A DNA stretch of 64,000 bases from assembly GCF_019925205.1 (NCBI RefSeq), contig NW_026869907.1, positions 1 to 64,000 on the forward strand, given 5' to 3'. Position numbers and translations under genes: made by a program. The notes beneath the pieces are model-generated. The model did not search any database. It saw nothing but the letters and a program-made list of their open reading frames with translations, and had not been told where the DNA came from. This document shows, piece after piece, positions 11,401 through 23,109 of this stretch (position 1 is its first letter; each line of letters opens with the position of its first letter). The stretch is from Metopolophium dirhodum. Its lineage: Eukaryota > Arthropoda > Insecta > Hemiptera > Aphididae.

Positions 11401-12050
11401 GTATTATTGCGAATAAAATATTATGTTTGGTAAGGGCGTAGTGACCAGTGACGTAGCCGCGTTCAGAGGGTAATTTTTATATTATACAATTTATAAGAAA
11501 TCCGACACAATAACAATTCAACTGTTAATACGGCGGTGGTGGCTAGACTGTCAGCATGTAGTCGCGGGGAGCGGTTTGGTTAATGATTATAATCACAACA
11601 ACAACATCACAATAACAATTCCTAATTCCTATTCTAATTTTCATTGAACGCTATTCATGAAGTACGAAATCCAAATTTGTCATAGCATTGTAATCGTTAC
11701 ATTTACCTAACGTTCGTAAAATATTTTACTCTCGGACGATTAGACATTGAGATAATATTATCTTACGGGTTTTTATTTTATTAATTTTTACGCCGTCGTC
11801 AAATCGCGCGCGATAAGGGCACGACGTTACACTGTTACAGTATCACTCATTTGACGACGAGTTGGCACTATATTATAGGCAATCTACCAACGCTCATCTA
11901 CACGTTAAATGTCATCGATTAATAATATTATATCGGTCGTCACCTTTTGTGGATCGCGTCCGTTATGTAATCCTTTCCGCATTTCCGCTTGCCGCTGAAC
12001 ACGTACACGGCCTTGGGGCGTTGACGCTCGGCCACTGCAGCTCCAGACAT
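5442..12050 (-). CDS. PMVK: phosphomevalonate kinase, four exons
   Basis: Phosphorylates mevalonate-5-phosphate to the diphosphate in the mevalonate pathway; in insects this feeds juvenile hormone and other isoprenoids. Exons, in transcript order: 11944-12050, 8589-8797, 8367-8513, 5442-5572. All introns are GT-AG and the phases fit exactly, giving 197 aa against 192 in human. Exon 1 starts at the only suitable ATG and carries the ATP-binding loop FSGKRKCGKDY (residues 18-28). Exon 2 continues IGSEKCVIIRLSGPIKKHWA; exon 3 carries IWIVSDARRKTDIAWF and RGWNFIQ; exon 4 carries GVDDATSECDLDDH and DWIVENN, all typical of the animal-type family (nucleoside-monophosphate-kinase fold), which is unrelated to the GHMP-type yeast enzyme. 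Intron 1 (3146 bp) contains MRPL21, COX19 and PPCDC on the same strand; intron 3 (2794 bp) holds two repeats. A poly(A) signal lies at 5336-5341. The assignment is secure; untranslated ends are unknown. Confidence 0.93.
5883..6043. mobile_element. 161-bp MITE with TA duplication
   Basis: The ends are inverted repeats: TACTCTGTTCCA on the left and the complement of TACTCTGTTTCA on the right, continuing with AACATGC on both sides after a few mismatches. A TA lies directly outside each end, as in Tc1/mariner-type MITEs. It sits in PMVK intron 3. The open frame crossing it on the minus strand is not a gene. Confidence 0.65.
7130..7985 (+). repeat. unclassified interspersed repeat, copy 2
   Basis: Same family as 3740-4680, with 'aaagtgaatctagttagtac' near the start. 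It ends with a GC-richer block, 'gacagaccgtcttcgctcgg', then 'cagagcgttacccacttacc', which also ends the copy at 22.8 kb. It is inside PMVK intron 3. This copy is uninterrupted and provides the empty-site comparison for the insertion at 21361. Confidence 0.65.
8899..8904 (-). terminator. candidate PPCDC poly(A) signal
   Basis: AATAAA on the minus strand, about 65 bases after the PPCDC stop and before PMVK exon 2. Its use would end the COX19-PPCDC transcript inside PMVK intron 1. Confidence 0.5.
8970..9527 (-). CDS. PPCDC: phosphopantothenoylcysteine decarboxylase
   Basis: Flavoprotein that decarboxylates 4'-phosphopantothenoylcysteine to 4'-phosphopantetheine, step three of coenzyme A synthesis in the cytosol. 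A single uninterrupted frame of 185 aa, close to the animal length of about 200. Family marks are all present: N-terminal flavin-binding ACSASVAAIKIP (7-18), catalytic His75 in DPVLHIEL, SANT (91-94) and GICDNLL (101-107), the PSMNTQMW substrate loop (124-131), and the flexible-flap Cys160 in MCGDHGIGAMAE. The start is the first ATG and has a good eukaryotic context, TAACAATG, where TAA is the stop of COX19. Only two bases separate the genes, which leaves no room for a promoter of its own, so it is probably the second cistron of a shared mRNA. It lies in PMVK intron 1. Confidence 0.95.
   Translation of the reverse strand: MPHVLIACSASVAAIKIPDIISQLVQKNICTTLVVTEASKHFFDVDKIRNDFKIDVYTDQNEWDAWKTRGDPVLHIELSKKADLLVLAPLSANTMAKVSAGICDNLLTCIVRAWNVSKPVLFCPSMNTQMWNHPVTKDQVDKLASWGYCLIPPIVKTLMCGDHGIGAMAEVETIVNQILEKLNNL
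9530..9802 (-). CDS. COX19: cytochrome c oxidase assembly protein COX19
   Basis: Small soluble protein of the mitochondrial intermembrane space and cytosol that works with COX11/COX17 in copper delivery to cytochrome c oxidase. 90 aa, the usual length. It has the twin CX9C motif that forms the disulfide-linked helical hairpin: Cys29-X9-Cys39 and Cys50-X9-Cys60, preceded by the conserved PPEKGSFPLDH. The start is the ATG at 9802; the frame extends four codons upstream but only to a TTG. No intron. The TAA stop is followed by two bases and then the PPCDC ATG, so this is the first cistron of a probable bicistronic unit. The minus-strand gene upstream is MRPL21, about 650 bases away. Confidence 0.94.
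   Translation of the reverse strand: MSSATFGQKSFQPTPPEKGSFPLDHQGQCKKTAYKYMFCLSVNSGDNSQCRQEAKDYLDCRMQNDLMAKEEWTKLGLADIKNTKDSNSTQ
10379..10384 (-). terminator. candidate MRPL21 poly(A) signal
   Basis: AATAAA on the minus strand, about 70 bases after the MRPL21 stop codon, a normal distance for a short 3' UTR. Confidence 0.5.
10452..11039 (-). CDS. MRPL21: mitochondrial ribosomal protein L21 (bL21m)
   Basis: Component of the large subunit of the mitochondrial ribosome. A single 195-aa frame (human about 205). The first 40 residues are basic, hydroxylated and free of acidic residues, with RSFSAP at 33-38, a likely import signal and cleavage area. The bL21 domain follows: LFAVVHICGKQFKVTDNDLV (72-91), GDRIKLQKVLLVGG (102-115), FTLIGRPVL (118-126), VQVTATVVDK (131-140), then HTRTNFERIKRKQYMRINFI, matching the bL21 KKRRRKNYRRK-type rRNA-binding part. 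The start is the first ATG. The gene is intronless and lies in PMVK intron 1 on the same strand. It is GC-richer than its surroundings; the long open frames on the opposite strand and in the alternative minus frame are shadows of it. Confidence 0.95.
   Translation of the reverse strand: MLCNKLLKLASKTVQTVSTNRIAVAAASSLNVRSFSAPISQEYVVDNTIAHKTFSDTVIQTVNEAVKNSNRLFAVVHICGKQFKVTDNDLVLIDGYWPPNVGDRIKLQKVLLVGGKDFTLIGRPVLDPDTVQVTATVVDKDLSHTRTNFERIKRKQYMRINFIRKEITILRINSVFITQNIDSRKEVQEMGRRAM
11293..11318 (+). repeat. (ATT)n microsatellite
   Basis: Eight to nine uninterrupted ATT units between MRPL21 and PMVK exon 1. Confidence 0.9.
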
Positions 12051-12240
12051 GATCTACACCTATGTGGCCACGTAATATCGATGTCTCGGCGGTGACCAGT
12101 GACGAGTTACGACTACGGCCCGACACCTGAGCGGTGAACCGCTTGCGCGTGACTCGTCGCGCGTCCGCCGCCAATGGTTCTTAAAACGGCGTCAGAACTG
12201 AGCGTAGAATTAGTGTAGAACGCTGAACGGCGGCTACAAA
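12051..12240 (-). promoter_or_regulatory. CpG-rich 5' region of PMVK
   Basis: The 190 bases upstream of the PMVK start codon are much richer in G, C and CpG than the flanks, with no TATA box. This fits a broad housekeeping promoter and 5' UTR. The exact start site cannot be read from sequence. Confidence 0.5.
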
Positions 12241-13559
12241 AATTATAATTGCCCAACTATCAAGCCCAGTGCTTATAATGATGATTAATGGTAATAATAT
12301 TATGAATTATGATATTGTTGATCAAACATTTTTCAAACAAATAATAATGGTCGACGGACGCTTCCCATGCCGGACGATTCATTGAATTATTTTAACCTCT
12401 AAACCGTCGAGGTGAACCAACACGGTCGTAGTCTGCGTTTCGAGCCCATAATGGGTGTATTATGATACTTGCTTGTTGCTTACCTACCAAAATAGTATTC
12501 ATTTTGTACGCCTAAGTACCTAGGTAGTTAACGCGTCCATGAGTCGTGGGTAGCTATGTTTAACCTATATTTATAATCGCACGATTCTATATTCTGACAG
12601 AAATGAATCATTATCCTATTGACTTTATAACGATTATGTCATTAAAAAATAATAATATTATGCACCTAATATATTATTATTATAATAATTGCACGTACCT
12701 ATTACGCGTTAATGCAGTAGAACAGAGTATTATATAGCTATGAATAGATGCGAAAAGTGCGTGGCCAATGTTAACTATGATGCCTATAATATCACAGAAT
12801 AAGACAATATCATGTCTATATCTTGCCTATTTCTTTTATCTGTTTAGTATATTATTACTATGTATATTATATTGTATCTACAGGGAATTTCTGAAACTGA
12901 AATGCACGTAATAGCAAATCAAACTACTTTTTATTTACAGAGTGATCATATTAACTTATATTCTAATTTACGTCTTATTATGCTCATTTGTACAGATTTT
13001 TCTCAACATAAATGTATGTCATATATTTTATTTTTGAAACACGCTTGATATATTATTATGATTACAATGAATAATAATTATTATTATCATTATATTAAAA
13101 AACCTATAGTACCTACCTAGTATGTAAATTAAAAAAAAAAAATCTATTTATTTATAATTTTCATAATATTGATAACACGGCAATTAGATTGTATTTTATA
13201 TTCTGTGATTTACTGATTTACCTAATTCTCTGTTTATATTATCATTTTGGTTTTTTTCGGGGATCGTGAAATTACGTTCAATATCATTTTGTTTTATATA
13301 TTTTTAAATATGAAAATGAGATCTTTGATGCCAGACATCTCAGTAACTACTCATCCGATAATCATGCGTTTTTTTTTAATAATAGGTTTTAAGCATAGTA
13401 AAGTGTTTCCTCTATCGATGTGGGGTCTCTAGATATTGTATTGACTTATGTACCTATGGTATTCGTGCTTTAATGTGCTGGTATTGAAAATGTATAAAAA
13501 AAAGTATTATTTGAACGTGAACAGCGGTAAAATATTACCGAAATACACAAATGTATCAC
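12241..13559. other. gene-free AT-rich stretch
   Basis: AT-rich, with short frames only (longest about 62 codons) and no family resemblance. I see no gene here. Confidence 0.5.
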
Positions 13560-14045
13560 CACATGTTTTTTAATTTTTCCCGGGCGAAGTAAGGTTTTAC
13601 AAATAGAGTACCTATATCTCAAAGAAAGTTTTTAAATGTTTTCAACCCCTATAGGTAGGTAGCTAAAGTGTAACTCACACATGTATTTCTTTTCAGTCCG
13701 TGAGAAACCAATATTCTTTTGGTTTATTTAAATGGTTGCCACTGGTTAGTTACATAATAAGTAATAATTAGTATAAATGTGGCATACACATTATTTTTCT
13801 AAATATATTTTTTTTTAAAAACTAAATCTTTGGCACAGACGAGGTAGGGCAGGACAGCTAGTATTATATACGTAAACAAATATTTGATTTTCATGAGCTA
13901 AAACGAAAATCCTGTGGGAGCCATCCTGTAAAAACCTATAGGGGTTGAAAACAAAGCTGTAAAACCTTGGTGAATCTGAAGGAATATGGCGTGTTCAAAA
14001 TGTGGTGCCAATTGGTTCGGTGGTTTTTGAATATAAGTCCAATCC
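13560..14045. repeat. head-to-head pair of an interspersed insect repeat
   Basis: The motif ctataggggttgaaaac occurs on the plus strand at 13940-13957 and in complement at 13643-13660. On the minus strand from 13866 the sequence starts ACTAGCTGTCCTGCCC and later has TTCGCCCGGGAAAA; the plus-strand half ends with 'gtgccaattggttcggtgg' and TTTTTGAATATAAG. ACTAGCTGACC-type ends like these mark a widespread non-coding insect repeat; another end occurs at 51295. The short frame at 14002 is part of this repeat and not a gene. Confidence 0.55.
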
Positions 14046-17000
14046 AAATGTGCATTCATTTTTATATAAATATATAGAAAATTACCATTTACTTATTAAA
14101 TACGTTTTTAATTACCAATACCATTATTATTATTTATATGAAATTATTGTATATTATTATTATTTTATAAGCATTAAAAACACAGTTAAGTATATTATCA
14201 TGTTATAGCCTAAGGGGCAAAGGCTATGGCATAATGTTCTCATAATGCATAATATTATATACTTAATCATATATTTCATATTTGTTTTGCTTTTTCAAAT
14301 ACGACATTCAATATAATATAATAATATTATTATTGTTTATAAATTAACATTTAAAACAAAATATTTACAAGTAAGACTAGGTAGAGAAATAATTATTATG
14401 TATGCCTTATAATAATATCAATGTTAATAATTTTAAAACGTTCTTCTGCACAGTAATGCACCTATTTTGCCTATACAATACGCCTATGGGCTATAGTAAC
14501 AAATTCTGAAAATGAAAATGATAGTTATATTACACTATTAACTGATAGAATATTAATTGTTGTAGAGATTTAAAGAGATCAAAAATATTGTAAATATAAA
14601 TATTTTTACTGTTGAATTTATTGAAGTAGGTAATATCATATTATACTATACTCGCTTATAGTATGATAAATAAGTTGCTTTCTATAAATTGTTTATTAAC
14701 TTTGGCAATTACAATAATTTTTACAGCGATAGGTATACGTTGAATACGTTCAATAACCTATACCATTATAATATTATATTATGTTTCTCAAACGTCAGTT
14801 ACAGAATCACCCAATCTCAATCCAAATTCTTCAGTATAGCTATGGAGAGCAAATTCAATTCTTATGTTAATATGGTATTCCATATAACGCGCAAGAACCC
14901 TTACAATACATATTAAGTTGTTTTCACGAGTGTTCTTTATGAAATGTTGATAACAACGTGTACCTACCATCTAAAATCTTCTTTTCTATTATAATATAGG
15001 GAGTATGTTTTTTTCATTCACACAAAAAATTCGCATAAATTATCTGAAGCAAAATGTTAGCACAATATAATACCTTATACCTTATTTGCCTTCGTAATTC
15101 TTGCATACAACTCTAATATGCTATAGTAGCTATAACCTATGTATATTAAAAACCCTTAAAATATTATTTAACTTGTTTAATCTAAATTTAATGATTGTAA
15201 ATAAATATAATGGTTTTTATTTACTAAATTATATTTCAATAAAATAGGTACTAAACAAATATTTTATTTAATTACTAATTACTTGTGAATGTACTATTTT
15301 AATAATATTATCGTTGATATATTGTAAGGACACAACATTTGTTCAAATATTTTGATCGACCAAACGCTAACACAATAGGTACGCACGTAGTACGTACACA
15401 GAAAAATGTTTCACTCACACTCGCCTACGCACTCGGACTTGGAAACTTGAAGGATGACACATTGTCCAAAGGGCGTTGTTGAAGGGATTTGCGATTCACG
15501 GAATACTTATCTATATCTTCAGTTGTGGCTTGTGAGTTCCTTTTTCAGTCATATGTGATCTTCAGAGGCAAGGTATAATAGGTACGACACGCGTTTATTA
15601 TTAAGTGAACAACTAACCGTATAAAACCATAAAATACGTGGCATTTGCCATTACGTGACGAAACAAATAATAATGACAGTCTGTGTATTTGTTCCTTTCG
15701 TTAATGACGTGTACTTGAGGAATATCGATTTCTGCAGCTGGCGAACGTGCCATTATTTATTATATAATATATATTAAATACATCTTATAATCTAATACAC
15801 AATAAAGCATAGGCTCAAATAGCCTAATTGTTTTATTATCATATTTATAATATATTTAAAAATGATATAATATACTTATAGTACCTACTAAGTACTGACT
15901 GTTAAGTTGGGGGGGTTAGTAGAAATTTAGAGGGACTAAGTTCTCTGAGCCCCCTCTATTTGCACTAATCTTGAATGGTACCTATATAGTAATATTATTA
16001 CATTCGTTTTTAATTTAATTATTATTAGTGTAAATATAGTACGTACCTACACATTGCACGATTATTCATACTTTGTTGGCGAAGTTTCCAATTTTCACGA
16101 TTCCAATTTTATGAAATATATTATGAGTTATGACATACCTAATTATGAAAATTACGGTTATGTGTAGTTATCACAGTCACTGCACTTCCCCAACAATCGG
16201 TATCTACTTACTCCTTTTATGTATCATATATTTTCATTAGAATTCATGAATCATGCATATGCCATGCTTATCATAAATGCTAATCATGTCTGATGGTAAC
16301 ATAATACCTAGGTATTACATATTATATAGATAGGTAATACCTTTTATTGATAATTGATCGATGATTGGTAATACCTGCCATTTATAAATTTGTGTAAGTG
16401 CATTTTATTGGTAATGTAATTTTGATAAATTATATTTATTATAACATTATAATAAAAATTTGAAAATAAAATAGTTTAAAAATACACTTATGTTTTTATT
16501 ACAATAATGACTACATAATATAAAAATAATTTAATATTGTAGGTATATGATAATATTGTATGTGCAATATCAAATAATTATGTACCTACACAGATTTAAA
16601 TTTTAGATTATTTTAAAATCTTTTTGGTTGGTCTACACTCTACAACAAAACTTCTTCCTCCATTGTTGAGTGTTGACGATCACCTTACTTTTTTAGACTG
16701 GCGTAGTCATATTTTAAATTAAGATTGAAGACTATTTTTAATAAAACTCATTGATTAATAATAATTAATAACACATTAAAACCACATTCGATGAGGTCCC
16801 TATAATATTTTTTTGCAATTTTCATCATAAGTTAGTTTTTTCTCAGATTTGGTACAAGAAATTGTTTACGTAGGTTAGAGCACAAATGTACAATATACTA
16901 AGTAAATCAAAAATTAATCTCTCTAATATCTCATCATTTAGATAGAATATTTTATCTATTGTGAAATGTTATATTTTGTATTTAACAAAAACAGTTTCAA

Positions 17001-20000
17001 ATCCGTAAGAGTATATAAATATAATACATATATCGTGTAAGCAGGTCAGTACAGCATCGTTTTAAATTTACCTACATTATAATATGTCATGCCGTGTTTG
17101 TAATCTACATAATATCAATATTTGTTGTAACCATGATTGAACGAAATAGAATCCTGAATTGGTGAAATATGTGAAGACATTTTTGAGGTTACATTATTTG
17201 TTTTTTAACTAACACTGCACATTTTGTGGACAATAGTTGTTTGCCTCCGATAGAACTTCTGGTTCCCTTGTGTATCAGTTTAATATATTACACTTCATTA
17301 AACGCTTCGAACAAGAGCGAAAAATATCATGTTTAAATGACTGTTGGTACTACGCAGTTACAAAAGGTATACTAAATACTTATACAACAACAGTTAACAA
17401 CTTACTGTACATTACAAAAAATATTTATGACCTACCTATTATAATATTAATCATGGTAAAGTGATGTACTTATCTATTACAGCAAATAGGAAGTAAGTAC
17501 CTATAATATAACAATATTATGTTAAACTTGTAGATTGTGCAGTTATATTTTGTACGACGACCTCGAGAACATTTTAATAACTATTCAGTAGGTATATATT
17601 ATGCACACATGATAATAGAAAAAATATTCTAAAAAACGAGTGAATTGTGGTCAAGGATGGCCAGATAGGTATTATATAAAATTACTTATTTGCAAGAATC
17701 TAAGTTACGTTTGTAAATTAAATAATGATTGTATATCAACACAAATATATTGGTTTAAGTTATGAACTATAACTTTTCTTAGTTCATGGTTTAAGCTACT
17801 GATTTTTAATCAACATAAAGTTCATGCAACTATTTTTCAAAAATTATACGTAGGTATGCAGTACTAAAAGAAGAATGTATTATATTTAACAAATAATTTA
17901 TTATTAATTGCTTATAGTAATATAATAATTGTCTCATTTAAAACAAAATACATGAAAATTAAATTACTAAAACATATATATAGCTGGTATTCAAATATCA
18001 AGTATAATTAATAAGTATAATAATTCATTATAATTTAAATTTTTAAGTATAATATTTAAGAGTACAATTTTTTTAAAAATGTTATAACAAATATATAGTT
18101 CTTTTCGATGGGAAATAAATCAAATTGGTTTATTTGTATATAATTTTTAATAATTAAATTCGTTAATATATATTAAATATTATAATTGTAATGAGAATCT
18201 ATAATTTGCAGGACAATATTTCGTTTTCTATCAACGTCTACGAAATATCAAGGTAATGATTGTTCAAAACATATCTATATAGGTAAGTCTTATTTGTATA
18301 AGACTGATTTTTAATGGATGTATACAAATATGTCATGATGTATCTACCTACCTACCTAATTTCATAGATTTAAATGTCATGTCATGGTCAATAATTATAA
18401 GTCAACAATATAAAAGTATTCTGTATGTCTTTGATTTTAAATATTTTACCTAATTTTATATTAAGTAAAGATATTTTTGTAATTAAAATATATTTATATT
18501 TCATATTATGCATTAATATAAAATAACGATGACCTCACTTACGTCGATAAAAAACAATGCTATTTTTATTGTACATAATATGCATGTCATCGTATTCGAT
18601 ATCTGAGTAATTATTACAATGCGATTCTGAACATCCTAAATACCTTATCTACCTAATTATAAGTAATTCTGAATATTTTATACGATCTGATTGTACCTAT
18701 TCGTTATACGTCCAATTATCGTATTTAATTGTTGTCACACGGTGAGTTGGGTTTAAGGACCAGCCATTGATTCTTATCGACTATGCAATATATTATAAAC
18801 AATACATAATAATTTACAGTATGCATGTTTTTTTGTCAATACGCAAGTTTCGCTTCTTAAGGGTAGTGTTATATAATAATAAAGGATACATGTAGCCATA
18901 TTGTTATATTAGTATATTATTACACTAGATTACATATTACATATAGTATGATACAGTCTACACGGAGTCCATGGAGACTTTGGGGGGACGGCGGACTAAT
19001 TCGCTTCCTGCGCCGGAACGGTTTATTTATTACAGTGTTTCACGAAGCGTGATCAATCCCATTGTATCCTTTAATTATGCATTTATTCGAATTCAAATTC
19101 TTGGGATTTTTTTAAGTATATATACTTAAAGACCATATTTTAAAATGTATATAAATTGTTAATGGAATATTTAAGGAGTGTGACGGTATAATAATAGGTA
19201 CTATTATAGTAGTACTATTTTTTTTTTGAAATCGAGAACCTCCCTTATTCACAGTGAATCGTTAAGCAGATAATGCTTTTTAAAATGTTCATGTACTAAA
19301 CTATGTTCTAAAAATAATTGTCCATTATAAATGTATTGATACTTGCATAAAATATAAAAAGTTATATTTTCAGTAATATTTAGTCAAAACTTATAATAAT
19401 TATTACACAAACATATTTTGTAAATTCTAAAACACCCATATAAATATATAATACATATAGGTACCCATAATTAATCATAAATTCGATACCTAGTTGAAGT
19501 TGTACACAACAATATAAATCACAGTGTAACTCAAAAGTAAAAACTATCGGTCTCTACTCTCTAGGCAAATATATAGATTACTTAGCATACATTATTTAAA
19601 ATTCATTAAAAATTCTACCATATTTCTATTTTTTATACATTTTTATAGATAAATATACTACACATTATACATTGTTCGGCTGATTAACTTAACTGGATTT
19701 TAAGGTTTTTTTTTTTAGATTCTTAAGTTGTAAATTATGAATTAAGTAAGAGGTAGGTAAGTAAAAATAATTTAATGGGCCTATACCTATATTTTTATAA
19801 TCTGTGTAAGGTTTTATAATTTTTTATTTGATAATACTACTATAGGTAATAAATTATATTTCGTGTATTGAATATATTATGCGTACCTTAAACATAGGAA
19901 CTTACTATTATTGTTATAGAATTATAGCCATGATAACCAAACTTGAATGCAACATATTCGCATAGGTGGAAATCCATTACAATTTCAGGGGGCTAACATT

Positions 20001-21179
20001 ATTAACATCAATGTAAGCGGGGGCTTCGATCATACAAAACTAAAAAAGGAAGGGAATTGATTGATTTTTGTGAGGGCTAAGCCTCCTAGCTCAAGCCCCC
20101 CCCCCCCCCATGTTCTGCAATGCGATAGCCGTGCTCCTGAAATGAGACATAAACCTACCCATATTATTATAAATTATAATGTAGGTATGGATATTAGATA
20201 TGGTTTTATTGTACTGATCTTTGAAAAATATGTTTATAAACTTTGTAATTAAAACTTAAAACGAACTTCTTTCCTCCCTCGATTAAAATTAATTAAACAA
20301 TTGCAAATATAATATTTTAATAATATATAAGCATCTACATAGGTACGAGGACATATTAGGTACTGTATTAATTATTAACTAAATATATACATTATATAAT
20401 ATTATATATAAAACTGATAAAGTATAAAAGAATTATAGCTGAGTGGATATTTATACCAATTATAAGTCAGTAAACATTGAGTTATCCCAACTTAACAACA
20501 GACAGTAGAGGAGCTCGGGTTCTTCAAAACTATATAAGATATTTTCAAGGCTTAAAAACACGATATTATTTATTTTTGTATTATGTGTTGAAGTTCATAT
20601 TGTGGAGTACTTTCTGAATTTTACAACTGAAATTTATGTTAGATAACATGTTATTATTTGTTATGAGTTCGGAGTCTCTCTCAGTGCTTATTTTTAAATA
20701 ATTATAATCAACCAATTATTATTAAATATATTTAAATTTTTAAGTAAAAAAAATAAACAGCATACGGTTTTTTTAAATATTATGTTAGTGTTGTACAGTG
20801 ATAAACTACCTAAATTATATTGTAGACATTATACATTTTTAAGGTAAGGGCCAAACCTCAAAAAGTACAAGCAAAATTAAAGACTATTTAAAGCAATTAA
20901 TATTGTTACACAAATAAAATTTTTTATATGGGGCGAGGGTGAGTGGCGATGTTTCTAGAATTTAATGGTGCTAAACCCTCAAAATGTTCGTTTGTTTTAT
21001 TTTAGAATACTTTAGTCTTTATATTAATACTATATTATATTATAATAATATCACAAATACGTCTACATTTATTGTCAATAATAGTTGTAAGAAATTCACC
21101 TTCTAACAATACTATTATAATATTTTATATGACCATGGTTCAATAAAAATTTTGTTGTTACATAATATTATAAAATTAA
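14046..21179. other. 7-kb gene-poor AT-rich stretch
   Basis: Long AT-rich sequence with dense stops on both strands. Small GC-richer islands occur near 15410-15560, 18960-19030 and 19980-20120 (the last with a C14 run at 20097-20110), but none gives a recognisable protein or RNA. It may be intergenic or intron of a gene outside the window. Confidence 0.5.
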
Positions 21180-21360
21180 CTAGATTTTCAAACTATTAAA
21201 ATATTTTCTATAAATGTCACTAAAATAATTTTTCTTTAGGCCAAAACGCTTGAAAATGTGATAAAAGCAGGTTCTTTATAAGTTGTTATAATAGCAGTTT
21301 AAAAATATTAAAAATACATTTTTTTTATAAGAATTTTGTATTCAAATTTGGATAAAATTA
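21180..21360 (+). repeat. unclassified interspersed repeat, copy 3, left part
   Basis: Matches the central part of the copy at 7130-7985 up to 'caaatttggataaaatta'. The match resumes at 22616, so the copy is split by the insertion in between. Confidence 0.6.
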
Positions 21361-22615
21361 GGGTTACTGGTATTTTTCCCAAAGCAAAATTCAGAATTTC
21401 CGAAAGAACTTTTTCCGGAATGGTATTTTTTTTGAAAGTCCGTAAACCCTAAACCTTTTTCCCCGAATCGATATTAAAATTGATAAATTATAATAATATA
21501 TTATGTATAAAATAAAAGTGAATTAATAAAATCAATATTAATTTAGAACACATATGCTTAATAATTATTATAATAAATGCTGTAATGTGATAACCTATGT
21601 TATCAAGGCCTTTATGGCTTTATTTAAAATAATAAAAATAAATAATTACATAATTTTATTTTTTATATTATAAAAATAAAATGAATAATATATTATTTAT
21701 TACATACAATACATTTTTACAAAACAATATTATGTGCGATTGCCCTCAAAATTGTAACTTTGGCTGAGCTCTTATTTTCCGTCCTAGAGACCTAGACTCA
21801 GCTCCGAGATCATTATCTCTATATTAGTTTGTCTTTTTTGGAACTCACTGAGAACTGAGTAAAGGTCAGGATAACGTTTTACAATAACGAGTTGGAAGCG
21901 ATTATGCCACCCCTCGCTTACATTTGTTTTATATGAACCAGTTAGAGCTGTTCGGTGTTGATTCCAAATGTCTGGTGGATAACGTGGAACAATCCCTCTT
22001 CTGTTCCTCAAGCTATTACTCCAATAATATAATTTTTTTCAAAATATTCACCCAACATTTTAATTTCAGCCATGATGCGGTAAAGTAAAATAAAATAAAA
22101 ATAATTTTGCTATATAATTTACAATAAAACACTAATTTTATGGATAATTGAAAATGGAAGTATAAGTGTATAATAAAGGGCGATAGCAAGCAAATAATAC
22201 GTGACTCTACAGTTACAACGATTACAACAGTGTGGTGATATCGATACAAAATACAAATCATTTAAAATAAATGTTCATGTAGCGAAGTTATATAGGCACA
22301 TGTCGTTATTGTAGCTACTGTAAAGTGCGATAAAGGCAAGATACCCGTACTTTTTTTGTAAATGCTATCTTTATTGCATGAAAAAAAAATCATTGATGGA
22401 TTTGAATGTATAGCAAAAGCTGTATTTTAGTTATAGGTATAAAATATAATATGTATATCATGTAAAACGCTCTTAAATTCAATTTTGAAATTTTTTATCT
22501 CGGGAACAATGACCGTCGGGAAAAATGAGTTCGGGAAAAAAGATTTCGGAGTTTCGGATTTTCTGGAAAAATACCATTCGGGATATAGTTCATTCGGTAA
22601 AAACGAAGGGTACCT
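21361..22615 (-). mobile_element. MULE-like DNA transposon, degenerate
   Basis: About 1.25 kb that interrupts an interspersed repeat (compare 7585-7630, where the two flanks are contiguous). The two ends are long imperfect inverted repeats, with 'ccggaatggtattttt' near the left end and the complement of 'ccgaatggtatttttcc' near the right end. The interior carries a transposase-like fragment on the minus strand at 21784-22011. The two flanks both show AAATTA at the junction, consistent with a short target duplication. The exact ends and duplication length are uncertain. Confidence 0.6.
21784..22011 (-). pseudogene. MULE transposase C-terminal fragment
   Basis: A 75-codon frame contains RYPPDIWNQHRTALTGSYKT followed by SEGWHNRFQLVIVKRYPDLY. 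The pattern W(N)..A.....T.N..EGWHN.F.....HP is characteristic of the C-terminal part of Mutator-like transposases common in insect genomes, often linked to FLYWCH zinc fingers. The N-terminal part with the catalytic DDE residues is missing, so it is not active. Confidence 0.55.
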
Positions 22616-22985
22616 GAAATTAGATATATAAACGGAGAATAACAATTTTACTAATTGTTTGTAATTTAAAAATATTATTCACGGGTACTTGAAACTTTTA
22701 AAGTTTACGATATTATTATGTTTTATTAACACAATACATTTTAAAATGCATTTTTTTCGGAAAATAATTAAGTAGTTTTAATAGCAACAATATCTTAAAC
22801 AATACATAGGTACTCAGTATATAGGCTGACAGACCACATCGCTCAGAATCGTTATTCGTATAAATAATTTTATATCATTGAATTAAAATTTAATACATCC
22901 ATTACAGTGGCCCTTTCTGGACACCTAATCTACAGCAGAACGGTACCCACTTACCCATCTTTTTGGAATTGGAATTCGTTAGAGC
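22616..22985 (+). repeat. unclassified interspersed repeat, copy 3, right part
   Basis: Continues the family after the insertion ('cgggtacttgaaacttttaa'), and ends with the same block as copy 2: 'ggctgacagaccacatcgc' and 'cagaacggtacccacttacc'. Confidence 0.6.
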
Positions 22986-23109
22986 TGCCGTCGGCTCCAA
23001 ACCCGGTAATTTATGGTCGGGTGATAATAGTTGGACCAGAAAATATTTAATGCAAATCGGTAAGAGGAAGGAGGTGGACGGGTAGATGGATGTGGACGGG
23101 TCAGATAGG

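Noticed and set aside
11905..12174. 89-codon minus-strand frame across PMVK exon 1
   Set aside because: It reads exon 1 in the wrong frame; the frame with FSGKRKCGKDY and correct splice phase is the coding one.
14002..14208. 68-codon plus-strand frame
   Set aside because: The start belongs to an interspersed repeat ('ccaattggttcggtgg'), and the rest is Tyr/Ile-rich chance sequence.
15900..15960. G-rich and C-rich short inverted blocks
   Set aside because: The gggggg and cccc parts can pair, but no target duplication or matching second end could be found.
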